From the NCBI GenBank assembly GCA_947095585.1, contig OX352763.1, positions 104,449,908 to 104,513,907 of the forward strand: a stretch of DNA of 64,000 nt, given 5' to 3'. The position numbers and the translations under genes were made by a program. Origin of the DNA: Nephrocerus scutellatus (lineage: Eukaryota > Arthropoda > Insecta > Diptera > Pipunculidae). Shown piece after piece: positions 1-10,430 of the stretch (positions within the stretch are counted from its first letter, which is position 1; every line of letters starts with the position of its first letter). The notes beneath the pieces were generated by a model, which worked only from the letters and a program-made list of their open reading frames with translations, was not told the DNA's origin and did not search any database.

Positions 1-690
1 ACAACCAACTCACTAATTTGTCGTATTAGGTTGGGATAGTGGATTTTGTAGAGTAGGAGTAGAAATTCAACGTGTATTTTTCGGCACAGGAAGAAAGTTA
101 CACACCGAATATTGGCAATGGTTAGCACAGATTAAACGCGTATGGGTTCTTAGCCACGCAGTGAGTGCCAGTTAATCACTACACTACACTTTAAAATAAA
201 AATATATTTTTTTAGAGCAGATTGCTCTGACTTTTATTCTATGATTCCAGTTTTTCAACTGACTTAAAAATAATATACCTTGCATTCGCATTCACATAGA
301 TATTAATTTATTGCTGATTTAGAAATAATTTACATTTATTGCAAAATGAATTTCGATGGAAATTTACTTCATGAAGACAAACAAGCCAGACGCTTGGTCA
401 GCATTTCCGTTGGGTCAGCACTCGTGTTGACGTTAACTTATACACAAAAAAAAAATATTTTTTCTGTCTAGACAGGCTCAAGACAAATTCATTAATTCAC
501 AAATTAATTAATAAAAAAAAAAAATAGCAAAAGTTCACAAATTTACACTTGTGATTACTTATTTACTTAAAACAATTATATTCCAGTAATATTCTCTTAG
601 GTGGTACCTCTATCTGCTTGCAAGTACTTTTCAACTTGTCTGGTTGAATTCCAAATAATAACATATTAACTGCGATTAAGCTTCGTGATA
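1..690. other. AT-rich stretch, nothing recognised
   Basis: No reading frame, tandem repeat or element terminus that I recognise. Short A runs occur near 446-530. It may be flanking DNA or the outer part of the LTR that follows. Confidence 0.4.
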
Positions 691-699
691 TTTATAGTA

Positions 700-1768
700 A
701 GTCAAAAGCTTCGCAAAGGTTCTAATATTTTCTACTGTTTTCTATTTGAACAACTTATAGTGCGCCAGATCACTCTGGTAGATTCCTTATGTAATGTATA
801 ATGGGTATAGCACGAGCTGGCAGGATCTCCTTGTAATGTATGCCAGCTATTGATGGTAACTTGGCAGGGTCGCCATGTAAAGATTAGTAACTGTAACGCT
901 ATTGCTGATTGAAACGCTAGGAGCAATTTAGGGCTTTATTTCCATGTACTGTATAATGCTCCTTGATGTCTAGTAACGGGTTCCACTAGTCAAGGCTATT
1001 ACGCCAGAGACTTGAACCTTTGGGGCAATTTCCTGCTCTCAAGGTGGGAATTCAACTAGAGGTTCCTGCTAATGCCTTTACTGTTTAAGGCTCGCAAGCC
1101 TAAGAAAACACTGGTGGTATTGCTTTTGCTTTCTAGTCTGAAGTTCGAACTAGAAGTGATTTTTATTTGATTCTTGTTGCTTATTTATAGGTAGTCAAAG
1201 ACTTAAAACATACTACACAATTTAATAAGAATACATAGAAAAGTATACACATGTATACTAGGTAGATCGATTAGTGCTGGTCAGCATTTTGGCATTATTG
1301 CATACCAATATGCCGAACATTCTTAATTGCTTCAGGTCGCTTGCCTATATATTGCTGATGTGACATATTTACCAGCACAGGCAAGTGACCTACATTGTTT
1401 ATAATTTTATTGCATGTTCGGTCAACGTCATACACCGCAAGGGTAAGTGACCGAACGTTATTTACTTTTTTTATGATCAGCGCTCGCTCGCCTATAATGC
1501 TTTCTATGCATTTTGTTTGTTGTCATAGGCTAACGACCGCCTCATTACTCTCATTACTTTGTATGCTGCCATGCTCAGGCATGAAGTGTGCTGACAAAGT
1601 AATAAGACTCTTTTTTGTTTGTTCACTCGTTTAGTGTTTAAGCTGTAATATTTTAATTGCGGTTCATATGCAGATGGCATTATGAGGAATACAATGAATC
1701 GGGACTATATGAATAATTAATCGATCTAACCTTGAATACAATGTTAGCGCTGGTATGCTCCCTTCACA
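700..1768 (-). repeat. 3' LTR of gypsy-type element A (left edge uncertain)
   Basis: The last 169 bases (1600-1768) are repeated almost perfectly at 3496-3664, with one visible mismatch (1632 region), which defines an LTR of a minus-strand element. The inner edge reads TGTGAAGGGAGC on the minus strand and directly follows a purine tract. Further left, a motif at 862-880 (ggcagggtcgccatgtaa) resembles one in the LTRs at 26.5 and 36 kb, so I extend the LTR to about 700. That outer edge is inferred: no TG/CA terminus or target duplication was found. Confidence 0.5.
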
Positions 1769-1779
1769 CCACTCTTCCT
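1769..1779 (-). other. polypurine tract of element A
   Basis: On the minus strand AGGAAGAGTGG lies immediately before the TGTGAAGG start of the LTR. This is where plus-strand DNA synthesis primes in LTR retroelements, and it confirms that the element reads right to left. Confidence 0.55.
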
Positions 1780-2541
1780 GGGGGAAAAAGGAGAAATCAT
1801 GACACATCGTGATTTCTTCTTTTTAGGCGCCACTTGTGTATCATTTTCTGGTTTGATTACCAGGTGGGAGATTTTTTGTTTGTTTTACAATTATTTGAAA
1901 TAAATTTTTGTTTTGTCGTAAAAAGGTTACGTTAATTCGGAGAAGTACATAGGTAGGTATATTTATTTCTTATTGTTAAATTTTAGTTTAATGTATATTT
2001 TTTTTTTGTTTAATACATTCATTCAATCTTAATTATAATTGTAATTGTAGTAATAATTGTAAGTCTAGAAATTAATTTTTTAATTTTTAAATCTTATTTT
2101 TAGTTCTAATTTTAAATCTTTAATGAATTTGTTAAAACCTTAAAACTATGTTGTAGAAATTAAATTATTTACTTTTTTTTTATATTTTTAATGCTATGTA
2201 TGGAAATTATATATGTATGTTTCTTATATATGTATTTTTTTTTTTTTTTTTTTTTTTACTATGTTGTATGGATATTTTCGTTAAATTATATTTTTCTTAA
2301 GTGATATGTTTTCCTTATACTCTATGTTAACGTGTTCTTAATAGGCCAATTCTAATTTTCTTATTTATTTAGACTTCTAACTTAAATTCTATTTTTACTT
2401 AGTTTGTTTGTATTCATTATTGTTTTTACTTATTATTGCTTCTATATAATATATATTATATATTTTTTTTTTTTATAATTTATTTACAATTTGGGATACA
2501 TTCTCTCACCCTTTTTTTTTTTTTTTTTTAAAAGATCAGTT
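1780..2541 (-). other. 3' non-coding part of element A, T-rich
   Basis: No coding frame seen. It holds long T runs (2235-2258, 2468-2475, 2512-2530) and, next to the purine tract, a short inverted repeat (gaaatca...tgatttc, 1793-1819). A TGGCGCC string at 1827-1833 (minus strand) looks like a primer site but is at the wrong end of the element for that role. No envelope reading frame remains. Confidence 0.4.
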
Positions 2542-3495
2542 TTATAACGTTAAATATATGTAAAATGGCTTTAGTCTATTTTTGTGTACTGTCATTCTTT
2601 TGTTTTCGTATTTGATTTCACAATTCACACCATTTTGTGACAAGACTTCATATGGTCCTATATATATTGGATCTAGTTTCTTTCTAGCCTCATTTCTCAA
2701 TAAAACCAAACTTCCTATTTCGAAATTTGCACTCTTTGTGTGCCCATCTATGTCATACCTTTCTTTCCTAGCATTTTTCTTTTTTATTAGAGTTTCTCGA
2801 GCATCACTATGAGCAACTTGTAATTTATTCTTCAAGTCAATTACGTAGTCCTCATAGTTGTATACTGGTTCTATATGTTTCGTTAAATTTGATGGTAAGT
2901 TACACTGCTTTCCGAATATAAGTTCGAAAGGTGTATAACCCGTTTCTGAGTGTACAGAAGTATTATAACAGAAAACATAATAGGGCAACCAGGTGCTCCA
3001 ATCGGTATGTTTATCCGAAACATAACTTCTTAGATATGCTCCTAAAACCTTATGAGAGTTTTCTAGTGCCCCTATACTTTCATGATGGTATGCTGTAGAT
3101 TGTAATTGTTCTATCCTCAACAATTTACAGCAACCCTTTAAAACCTGATTTAGAAACTCGGTTCCTTGATCTGATGCTATTCTAAGTGGTACTCCATATC
3201 TTAAAATAAAACCTTCTACTATAGCTTTTGCTACTGTGACTGATTCTTTATTTGGAAGTGGTATAGCTTCCATAAATTTTGTAAGTTCGTCTTGTATTGT
3301 CAGAATATACTTGGAGCCATCTTCTGATTCTTCTTAGGGTCCTACTAAATCTAGATATAATTTTTCAAAACCTGATTCGGCTGTAGATGTAATAGTCATG
3401 GGTTGTTTTTTAGGCTGGATATATTTGTTTCTTTGGCAAATCGGGCAATGCTTAACAAATGTCGTCACATCGTTTTGCATTCCTGTCCAAAAGTA
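2542..3495 (-). pseudogene. integrase fragment of errantivirus/gypsy-type element A
   Basis: This is the integrase part of a Ty3/gypsy Pol, which inserts element DNA into the genome. Two pieces in order on the minus strand are visible. The 3334-3576 frame carries the end of the zinc domain (CPICQRNKY) and the first core acid (YLDLVGP). The 2542-3273 frame carries the second acid (SDQGTEF) and the helix that normally holds the glutamate (SIGALENSH). A stop and frame change at about 3274-3335 separate them. The upstream end is abnormal: the frame runs straight into LTR sequence at 3495, so protease, RT, RNase H and the start of the zinc domain are deleted. Non-functional. Confidence 0.8.
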
Positions 3496-3664
3496 TAATA
3501 AGACTCTTTTTTGTTTGTTCACTCGTTGAGTGTTTAAGCTGTAATATTTTAATTGCGGTTCATATGCAGATGGCATTATGAGGAATACAATGAATCGGGA
3601 CTATATGAATAATTAATCGATCTAACCTTGAATACAATGTTAGCGCTGGTATGCTCCCTTCACA
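3496..3664 (-). repeat. truncated 5' LTR of element A
   Basis: Direct repeat of 1600-1768 over 169 bases with one visible difference. It should be the upstream LTR, but it is cut and joined directly to the integrase frame at about 3495, so no primer binding site or gag remains. Both junction partners contain an aagta(ta) string, which fits end joining with microhomology. Confidence 0.75.
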
Positions 3665-4436
3665 CTTATTTGCAACTCACCATATAGTACATAAGAGACA
3701 TATATTGTAAAAGCTCTAAAAATAATTTATCTTACAAGCATATACACACTTCACGGGATTTATGATTTTTCTAAATAAAAATTCAATTAAGGCTCAAAAG
3801 GAAACGTCTATAATTTATTGACTCCAAAAGTAAAATGACTTACAAACTAAAATTCTGTGTCACTAACACTATAGTTCGTCGTTATCTTTAATAACCAACC
3901 ATTTGCATAGTCAGCAATAATTGTCGACTATGCAAATCGAAGCCTAAAGGTAAACAAAAAAAATCAATCTAAAAATAATAAACTTTTTGGTTTGTTTACA
4001 TTGTCAGCAGCAGTTGTCGACCACGCAATTAATAAAACAAACCAATCCCAAAATTATAAACAAACTTCAAAATACTCTGGTTGACGATCGGAGTTTCGGC
4101 GGATGTTAGACTGCGATTACTTTACTACACATAACTATAACTGTAATATATAACTGTTATATACAATTGATAATATTACTGAGCCATGGATTTTGGATAT
4201 AATGCTTATTCTAGTAGTCTACAGGTGGTGCTGTGCGCTGTTAAGTTATGGAAGTTTGATTATAGAGAACTGTTCGTTTTTACGAAATAAAATACAATTA
4301 TCAAAATCCAAATTACTAAACTTTGTTAATTTTATTCTATGCGTCTGCATAGAACGCTTGTCTCCAAAAATATATCGAATAAATTAGGTCTGTTCAAGTT
4401 ACAGTAAATGCCTAAGAATATTTGAAAGGGATGACG
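3665..4436. other. AT-rich stretch with short palindromes, function unknown
   Basis: No supported coding frame. Around 3905-3945 and 4008-4030 there are related gtcgac-centred strings (gtcgactatgcaaat, gttgtcgaccacgcaa), so the segment contains a diverged local duplication. Otherwise nothing recognised. Confidence 0.3.
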
Positions 4437-4698
4437 GAATCTGTTGATTAAGGAATAAACCAATATAGTTCGTCTACTGGTCGCTAAGTCGTAATTATGT
4501 CGCCACAAAGTAAACTAAATATGTTTTTACCAACAATATTCTCATCTTATATATAGTATTGAATGCAGAATCTTTTGATTAAGGAACAAACCAATATAGT
4601 TCTTCTACTGGTCGCTAAGTCGTAATTATGTCGCCACAAAGTAAACTAAATATGTTTTTACCAACAATATTCTCATCTTATATATAGTATTGAATGAA
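4437..4698. repeat. 131-bp tandem duplication
   Basis: Two head-to-tail copies, starting at the gaatc strings at 4437 and 4568; a third gaatc at 4699 marks the end. The copies differ at only a few positions. Each holds ctaagtcgtaattatgtcg, a motif related to the palindromic gtcgtaattacgac at 17443. No coding content. Confidence 0.85.
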
Positions 4699-5145
4699 GA
4701 ATCTCGATTAGTTTCGAGCAATTTGAATGAGAACAATAAAAAAGCAATGCGCAGTGAAATCCTTATTATTTTCCGTTGTTTCCCGCAGCATAGGAGGGAA
4801 TTTAGCAAGCTTGTTGAATTCTCTGAAATTACAGACTATCATATTCTTGTTGCATGCATTTGGTTGTAGCGCCAAATATTTCCTATAATCTTTTCTTTTC
4901 TTTCTATGGGCAGGTCAAAAAGGCTAATATTGTTAATACCAGCACATTAATATTTTTTGAATTTTAAATGCACATTATTGGCATGTGGGCGAAGATTACA
5001 GGCTCACTTCTCCCTGCCAAATTGGATGAATGTAAAATTTTAACATCAGCCACATTTACCGACCAATTTTTATGAAATCAATGCATATTATTGGCAACTA
5101 GCTGAAGGTTATAGGCTATATTAACCCTTTTTTAATATATTAATC
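4699..5145. other. AT-rich, no gene seen
   Basis: Contains two diverged copies of a string around attattggca (4973-5015 and 5086-5125) in direct orientation. No reading frame or element terminus that I can support. Confidence 0.3.
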
Positions 5146-5149
5146 AAAT

Positions 5150-5290
5150 CAGATTCATTACATTTTTTTCAATTATCTCCTCCATTAAATCTAAGAAACG
5201 GTCTTGCCGCATTAATCTCACTTCATTTCGATGTCTAGTGGTTGTGGTGTTACAGGAGACAGTTCAGTGCTTGAGCTTTCCTCAGTACAG
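5150..5290 (-). pseudogene. possible second-protein remnant of the Harbinger element
   Basis: On the minus strand a short frame reads RNEVRLMRQDRFLDLMEEII and then ends within ten codons. The charged helical pattern resembles the C-terminus of the MADF/Myb-like accessory proteins that PIF/Harbinger elements encode beside the nuclease. A second frame upstream (Ser/Pro-rich) suggests an indel. The match is by style only; the adjacent nuclease remnant is the main support. Confidence 0.3.
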
Positions 5291-5339
5291 GTTGTTGAAA
5301 TTACTGGCCCTTACTCTTTTGGTTCTAGTAACCGAGAAT

Positions 5340-5773
5340 GACTCAAAATTCCATGTGTCTTTAGGATTAATTTCTGGTCGATTAAAAAACTTAAAACTTA
5401 ACTTTAATAAAGTTTGAAACGCGATTGAAAATGTTTTTGGCATTCTCGTGGCGTACCCTGCAAACAACATTAAATACTATCCCTGATAATGCTGAACGAA
5501 TGTGTAGTTTTACACAACTTTGTAAAGCTGAACGATTCAGCAAATTGCTGTACGGAGTACGCTGATACTTACGATGAAATTGTCCTCCGAGGTGAATGGC
5601 GAAATGAAGCTAAACCTCTTCCTGCAGTAAAAGGAATCGGTTCCAACTTCTCTTCTCAGCTCGCTTTAAAGATGAGGGATTCAATAAAAAAATATTTGTT
5701 TGCCAATAAACTTACAAACAAAAAAAATAATTTGAGAATATATTTTTGTGAAATCTTTATTTTAATTGAATGA
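5340..5773 (+). pseudogene. PIF/Harbinger nuclease (DDE_4) C-terminal remnant
   Basis: Harbinger transposases cut DNA with a DDE nuclease related to animal HARBI1. Here the plus strand shows the end of that domain. The motif NAIENVFGIL lies at about 5415-5445, and after a stop and frame change a frame from 5489 reads ECVVLHNFVK, then GEWR and LPAV, and ends in a charged tail (KMRDSIKKYLF). Stops at about 5410 and 5480 and the frame change show that it is dead. The N-terminal half and the first catalytic residues are not recognisable. No terminal inverted repeats were identified. Confidence 0.7.
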
Positions 5774-6149
5774 AATAATGTATTTCTCATTTTTCTGAAA
5801 ACAATAAAATTTCTTCATTTACATCTTTAAGGATTTTATTTTGAAGACTTATTTTTACAACTTCCGGTACAATTTTTCATTTTTTTTTGCAATCATTTTC
5901 ATGAAAATGACTGAGACAAATTGCCGAAGAAATCATTCACTGGAAATTCTCCTGACCGACGTCTCTTCGAACTACTATTCACACTATTTTCACTTTCCCC
6001 CTGCGGCGAATCATTATCTCCTCCACTTAATAAGATTGATATAGCAATATTCATAAATATACATATGTTGTTTGATTTTCAAAAAAGTTTTTCCACATTG
6101 GTAATTCAACCATATTTGATAATATTATAACATGCAATCTTTTAATATT

Positions 6150-6745
6150 TTCAAATTAATATAAAACTGTGCTGGTTTTCAAATCTCATAAAAAAAAGTT
6201 ATTTTCTAATTGGCGATCACTTTTCCAGCAAGTGCCAATACTAACCTCCAAAATGACCGTCGCAATGGCATCTGAATTTTTGAGTTGAAAAATTTGTTTA
6301 CCGAGCTATATTTTAAAGTTCAATTTTGCGAATATTTTATTTAATTTACAATCGAAAATGCCAAACATATTGTAAAAAGTATTTCCTTTTTTGTTGCAGG
6401 TTGTCAGTTTTTACATTACGAGTATACAATAACCAAAAGTTTATCGTTTCTGTGAGTTAGTACCAAATTGTTTATTTTTTTTATTAATATATTTGCCCAA
6501 TATTCTCTTTTGCTTTTTCTAGTCATGGATAATGGTGGACATCAAATAAATATTGGCTACGCAGGCGGTGGCGATCTCCCGTTGATTCGGATACGGGAAC
6601 TGCCTAGAACTCAGAGGTTGCAGTCGTGGAACGTATTTCAAAAACTGGTTTTATTGCCATCTATTATTTTACGAGATGGTTACGGACAGTTTTGTAAAAT
6701 GAAATGAAAAAATATAACAACTTAAACATTTTTATAAATGTGGCT
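6150..6745 (+). repeat. left arm of a large inverted repeat
   Basis: This segment is present in reverse complement at 7870-8503 with roughly 90% identity by eye. It contains a small open frame (MDNGGHQINIGYAGGGDL..., starting at 6525) just after a polypyrimidine-AG string that looks like a splice acceptor; the mirror copy carries the same frame with substitutions (start at 8143). I do not recognise the peptide. The arms and spacer could be a foldback-type element, or a duplicated fragment inverted by recombination. Confidence 0.75.
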
Positions 6746-6775
6746 GTGGTTTTATTTTTTTATTGGCACATGAAA

Positions 6776-6860
6776 AATAATAATATTCTGCGTGACAGAC
6801 CATAACCTCCTGCTCAGTTATGTTATCCACTGAGCCAAGACGCCCACATGCACATGAGTT
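6776..6860 (-). mobile_element. tRNA-like SINE fragment
   Basis: Minus strand carries TTGGCTCAGTGG, a good match to the tRNA/Pol III A box, followed about 30 bases on by a weaker B-box-like GGTTATGGTCT. It ends ATGGTCTGTCACGCAGAATATTATTATT. The same tail, slightly diverged, occurs at 12277-12310. The promoter-like layout plus a shared tail suggests a tRNA-derived SINE family; copy limits are approximate. Confidence 0.5.
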
Positions 6861-7050
6861 CATTTTGAATTTGATGAATTTTTTTTTAGAAAATTTCACT
6901 TTTTCGCCGATGTTAGGAAATCTCTAATTAGCAACAAAAAATGCCGAAAAATACAAAACATTAATTGAATACACAGAAGGCTAAACTATAGTTTAGCGAT
7001 TAAGGGGTTAGGGCTCTGAGACACCCCTCCTCTTATCTTATCTCTTATCG

Positions 7051-7057
7051 TATATAT

Positions 7058-7098
<41 letters not shown>
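7051..7098. repeat. (TA)n microsatellite
   Basis: Nearly pure TA dinucleotides beside the left end of the mariner remnant. Mariners insert at TA, so the tract may have served as the target. Confidence 0.9.
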
Positions 7099-7099
<1 letters not shown>

Positions 7100-7101
<2 letters not shown>

Positions 7102-7737
7102 GGGTGACTGACACGAAATGTTACCAAAACAAAATATTCTTGTGCCCAAGGCATTTATCTTGATGCCACGGTCCAAAAAAACGTGCAGTGAACGGTTTTC
7201 GGCCGTTACGGCGACCCAAACCATCACCATCGGCGGCGCTTGGTTTCGACTGACAAACCGTTGGTCCAAATTTTTAGTAGAACGGCCGGGCAAGTAAATC
7301 CGGTCGTTTTGCTTGTTCACATATTGCTCAATAACGAACGGTGACTCATCGGAGAAAACCAAACTCGGCAAATCGCCCCTTTGGTGCAAGCGTAACAATT
7401 CCTTTGCTCTTTTCACTCTACCTTTTTTTGTTATTTTTTTTGGTTTTTTGGAATTGCAAGGCCTTTGGTCCAAGATGATCTTTCAATATGTGCTGCATCC
7501 GTTCGAGCTAAATGTTCCCCTCACGAGCCATTTTTCTGCCGCTACGGCGCGGATTCCGAGCCAATTTGACCTTCACCTTCCGAATGATATCCGGCGATGC
7601 TGCAGTTCGTTTCGGTCCACCACCATGGCGTTTTGCAATGCTGCCAGTATCGTTATAACGATTTAAATTTGAGCGCTCTGTCATCACTGGATTGACAGCA
7701 ATGACAGTCTGAAGTTGGTAACACTTCGTGTCAGTCA
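7100..7737 (-). mobile_element. internally deleted mariner-type transposon with transposase pieces
   Basis: The ends form 22-bp inverted repeats with one mismatch (7105-7126 TGACTGACACGAAATGTTAC and its complement at 7716-7737). Transposase coding lies on the minus strand: an N-terminal DNA-binding part (about 7508-7730, with GGGPKRTA) and, after a frame change, a catalytic part at 7130-7473 with the first aspartate (VFSDESPF) and the MVMVWVAV strand. The frame reaches the left terminus before the second and third catalytic aspartates, so the C-terminal third is missing. At 638 bp it is half a normal mariner: non-autonomous, but possibly mobilisable by a related transposase. Confidence 0.8.
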
Positions 7738-7869
7738 TATATATATAAATATGTGTCAATTCCATAAATGAGAAAAGAAAAACAAATTCAGGGGAAAGCA
7801 AAAAATATGAAAATGAAACTTTTCAATTTATATGATCAGGAATTGTAATTCTGTCCGCCATTTTTTCTT

Positions 7870-8503
7870 GAAAAAAGACACAGCCACATTTATAAAAATT
7901 TAAATGTTTTATTTGTTACATTTTTTCATATTAGCGTACTCGTTCTTATACTCGTAGCCGTTCGTACAAAACTGTCCGTAACCATCTCGTGAAATAAAAG
8001 ATGGTAACAGACAATAAAATCAGTTTTTGAAATACGTTCCACGACTGCAACTTCTCAGTTCTAGGCAGTTCCCGTATCCGAATAAACAGGAGATCACCAC
8101 CGCCTGCGTAGCGAATATTTATTTGATATCCACCATTATCAATGACTAGAAAAAGCAACAGAAAATATTGGGCAAATATATTAATAAAAAAAAATAAACA
8201 ATTTGGTACTAACTCACAGAAACGATAAACTTTTGGTTATTGTATACTCGTAATGTAAAAACTGACAACCTGCAACAAAAAGGAAATACTTTTTACAATA
8301 TGTTTGGCATTTTCGATTGTAAATTAAATAAAATATTCGCAAAATTGAACTTTAAAATATAGCTCGTAAACAAATTTTTCAACTCAAAAATTCAGACGGT
8401 CATTTTGGAGGTTAGTATTGGCACTTGCTGGAAAAGTAATCGCCAATTAGAAAATAACTTTTTTATGAGATTTGAAAACCAGCACCGTTTTATATTAATT
8501 GGA
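7870..8503 (-). repeat. right arm of the large inverted repeat
   Basis: Reverse complement of 6150-6745. Outer ends match (atattaatt...gtgctggttttcaaatctcataa on both sides, inverted). The internal peptide frame is 7946-8143 here. Differences between arms (several substitutions, small indels) show that the inversion is not recent and make a collapsed assembly error less likely. Confidence 0.75.
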
Positions 8504-8564
8504 GCAAATATTACAACTTTGCAAAGTTTTAAATTCAAATAAATAACAAAGGAAAAACTCGAAT

Positions 8565-9205
8565 TTACTCACTATTGACAGCAAGCAGCCCAAGCGGTGT
8601 TTCTCGATTGTTTTCGAAATATGGACGCCATATACCTATCGCAAGGTACTGGAGACTGCCAACTGCTACGCGAAAAGGAAATTTTTCCGAAATTTCTCCA
8701 TCGCCTTCTAAGGTTAAGGTTTCGTACACAGATTGTTCCACGGGAGTTGATACAGGATAGCTTTCTTTCATACGAAATTTTTCTATAATTTTCTTTGCGA
8801 AATTCGACTGACTAACTCTGATTGTCCCATTAGCATCTTGATGAATTTCGAGACCCAGAAAATGTCGAACATTGAAAATTTTTACATCGAATTCCTATTT
8901 AAGATGACTGATAAGCGATGAAATACCTAATGAACTCTTTACTGCAATAATTCCATCATCGATGTAAATTGCAAAGATTATATCTTCGCCCACAAAAATG
9001 CATGGATCGGCTTTCGACGGCATAAGGTTGAACGATTTTAAAAATGTAGAGAACTTTTCGTTCCAGCATCGTGATGCTTGCTTAAGTCCATAAAGGCTTT
9101 TGCGCAACTTACGAAAACGCCCGCTTTTGTCGTCGAAACCCTCTGGCTGCTGCATGTAAATGTCTTCTTGGAGGTGACCATTCAAAAACGCTGTTTTTAT
9201 ATCGA
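8565..9205 (-). pseudogene. Ty1/copia reverse transcriptase, C-terminal half
   Basis: Copia-type RT/RNase H polyprotein fragment. From 9205 leftwards, the minus strand reads FDIKTAF, then NGHLQEDIYMQQPEGF, SLYGLKQASRCW and AIYIDDGII, the copia version of the YVDD active site (8895-9185). After a stop and frame change, 8565-8771 matches the region before RNase H (PVSTPVEQS...VGSLQYLA) and then breaks. RNase H and the 3' LTR are not found. The upstream half lies at 9476-10260, split off by an insertion. Confidence 0.85.
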
Positions 9206-9475
9206 ATTATTTTAACTAGTTATCGCCCATTGGTCGAAATTCGACCGTCTCTCTGCACTCTATGCGACCCTCAACACGGTCACGTATCCGCCCCACCAAC
9301 CATCCACCCACTCCCTCGCCCTACACCAACCATCCCCAACCACCCAACAACCTCACTCAACCCCTCCACCACTGTATTTCTGTTCCATCAAAAATTTGAA
9401 CGTTGAACTCTTAATTTTTTTATTGATAACACAAAGGAGAAAATGGTTCTTAACTGTTTTGCCTTTGCCTATTTA
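9206..9475. other. C-rich insertion inside the copia RT
   Basis: About 270 bases lie exactly between the copia codons for NGYKSIY (right) and FDIKTAF (left), which should be almost adjacent. The segment contains a strongly C/A-biased block (9290-9375, ccaccaaccatccaccc type) unlike its surroundings. No terminal repeats or clear target duplication seen; it may be a MITE or filler DNA. Confidence 0.55.
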
Positions 9476-10430
9476 TATATAGATTTGTAACCATTTAATG
9501 CAGCTAATCTAAGAACCATTCTAATAGAAACAAACTTTGCCGCAGGACTGAATGTCTCCTGGTAATCTATTCCTTTTCCTTGTGAAAAACCGCGTATTAC
9601 TAGTCTGGCCTTGTATCGATCTGGTTTATTACGGCAAGAATCTTTAATTATAAACACCCTTTTGTTGTCTATAATTTTTCGATTACTAGGTGATTCAACT
9701 AACTCCCATGTGTCATTTTTATACAAAGCCTCAATTTCAGACTTCATGACTTCCTTCCACTTACTAGCATCGGTCGATTGCAACGCTTCATCGAACGAAC
9801 TCGGTTCACACCTCTGAGCAATAAAAGCGCATCCTTGTAGAATTGCTGTCATTGACTGATGTCGCGTTTTTGTTGCATTTCGCAAACGATATTTAATGTT
9901 TTCTCCTGTGTCGCTGAACGCATCACTATCATTTTCGTCGTTAAATTTCTGCGTTTTTAAATCTTTGTCGAATTCTTTACTATTTTTAGTTTCGAATGTG
10001 GATTCTTCTGCTTCATTCAGTTCAATTTGCGGAAAAATAGTTGCAATTTCACTAATAACGATCTTGCTTTTGCCAACTGTATCTGTTTCCCTAAAAATTA
10101 CATCTCGACTGATTTCTATTTTGTTCTTCGATGGTATCCAAACCCTATATCCTTTAACTCCTTCAGAAAATAAATTTTTACTGTCGGAAAACGAAATATT
10201 TCTCTCATTTGAAAATTCGCGTACACTTGTTACGTTTTGATGAGCAAATCTTTCATGCCAAATGTTAATAGACTCACATTCGCAGTACGCAATAGTTGCA
10301 TTTTAAACAACATTTTAAAGAAAGCACTGCAACTATTTTTCCGCATTTTGAGTGTTGTACTCTTTGCTTTCAAACGGCATGTCATGTGGCCAGGAAAAAT
10401 CTTCTACTTCCGGAGTGTTTGGTGGCACTT
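9476..10430 (-). pseudogene. Ty1/copia Gag-Pol remnant, integrase core deleted
   Basis: Minus strand, right to left. A zinc-knuckle-like scrap (PGHMTCR) lies at about 10390. The pre-integrase domain (IWHERFAHQNV) lies at 10214-10256. Then comes the post-integrase segment GVKGYRVWIPS (about 10130-10180), an acidic linker, and the RT N-terminus at 9469-9885 (WKEVMKSEIEAL, NTWELVE, RYKARLVIRGFSQ, YQETFSP). Only about ten codons separate the pre-integrase and post-integrase motifs, so the whole DDE core is missing. Non-functional; its RT continues at 9205 beyond the insertion. Confidence 0.85.

Noticed and set aside
1827..1833. TGGCGCC as a primer binding site
   Set aside because: It lies next to the 3' LTR of a minus-strand element, whereas a primer site must adjoin the 5' LTR.
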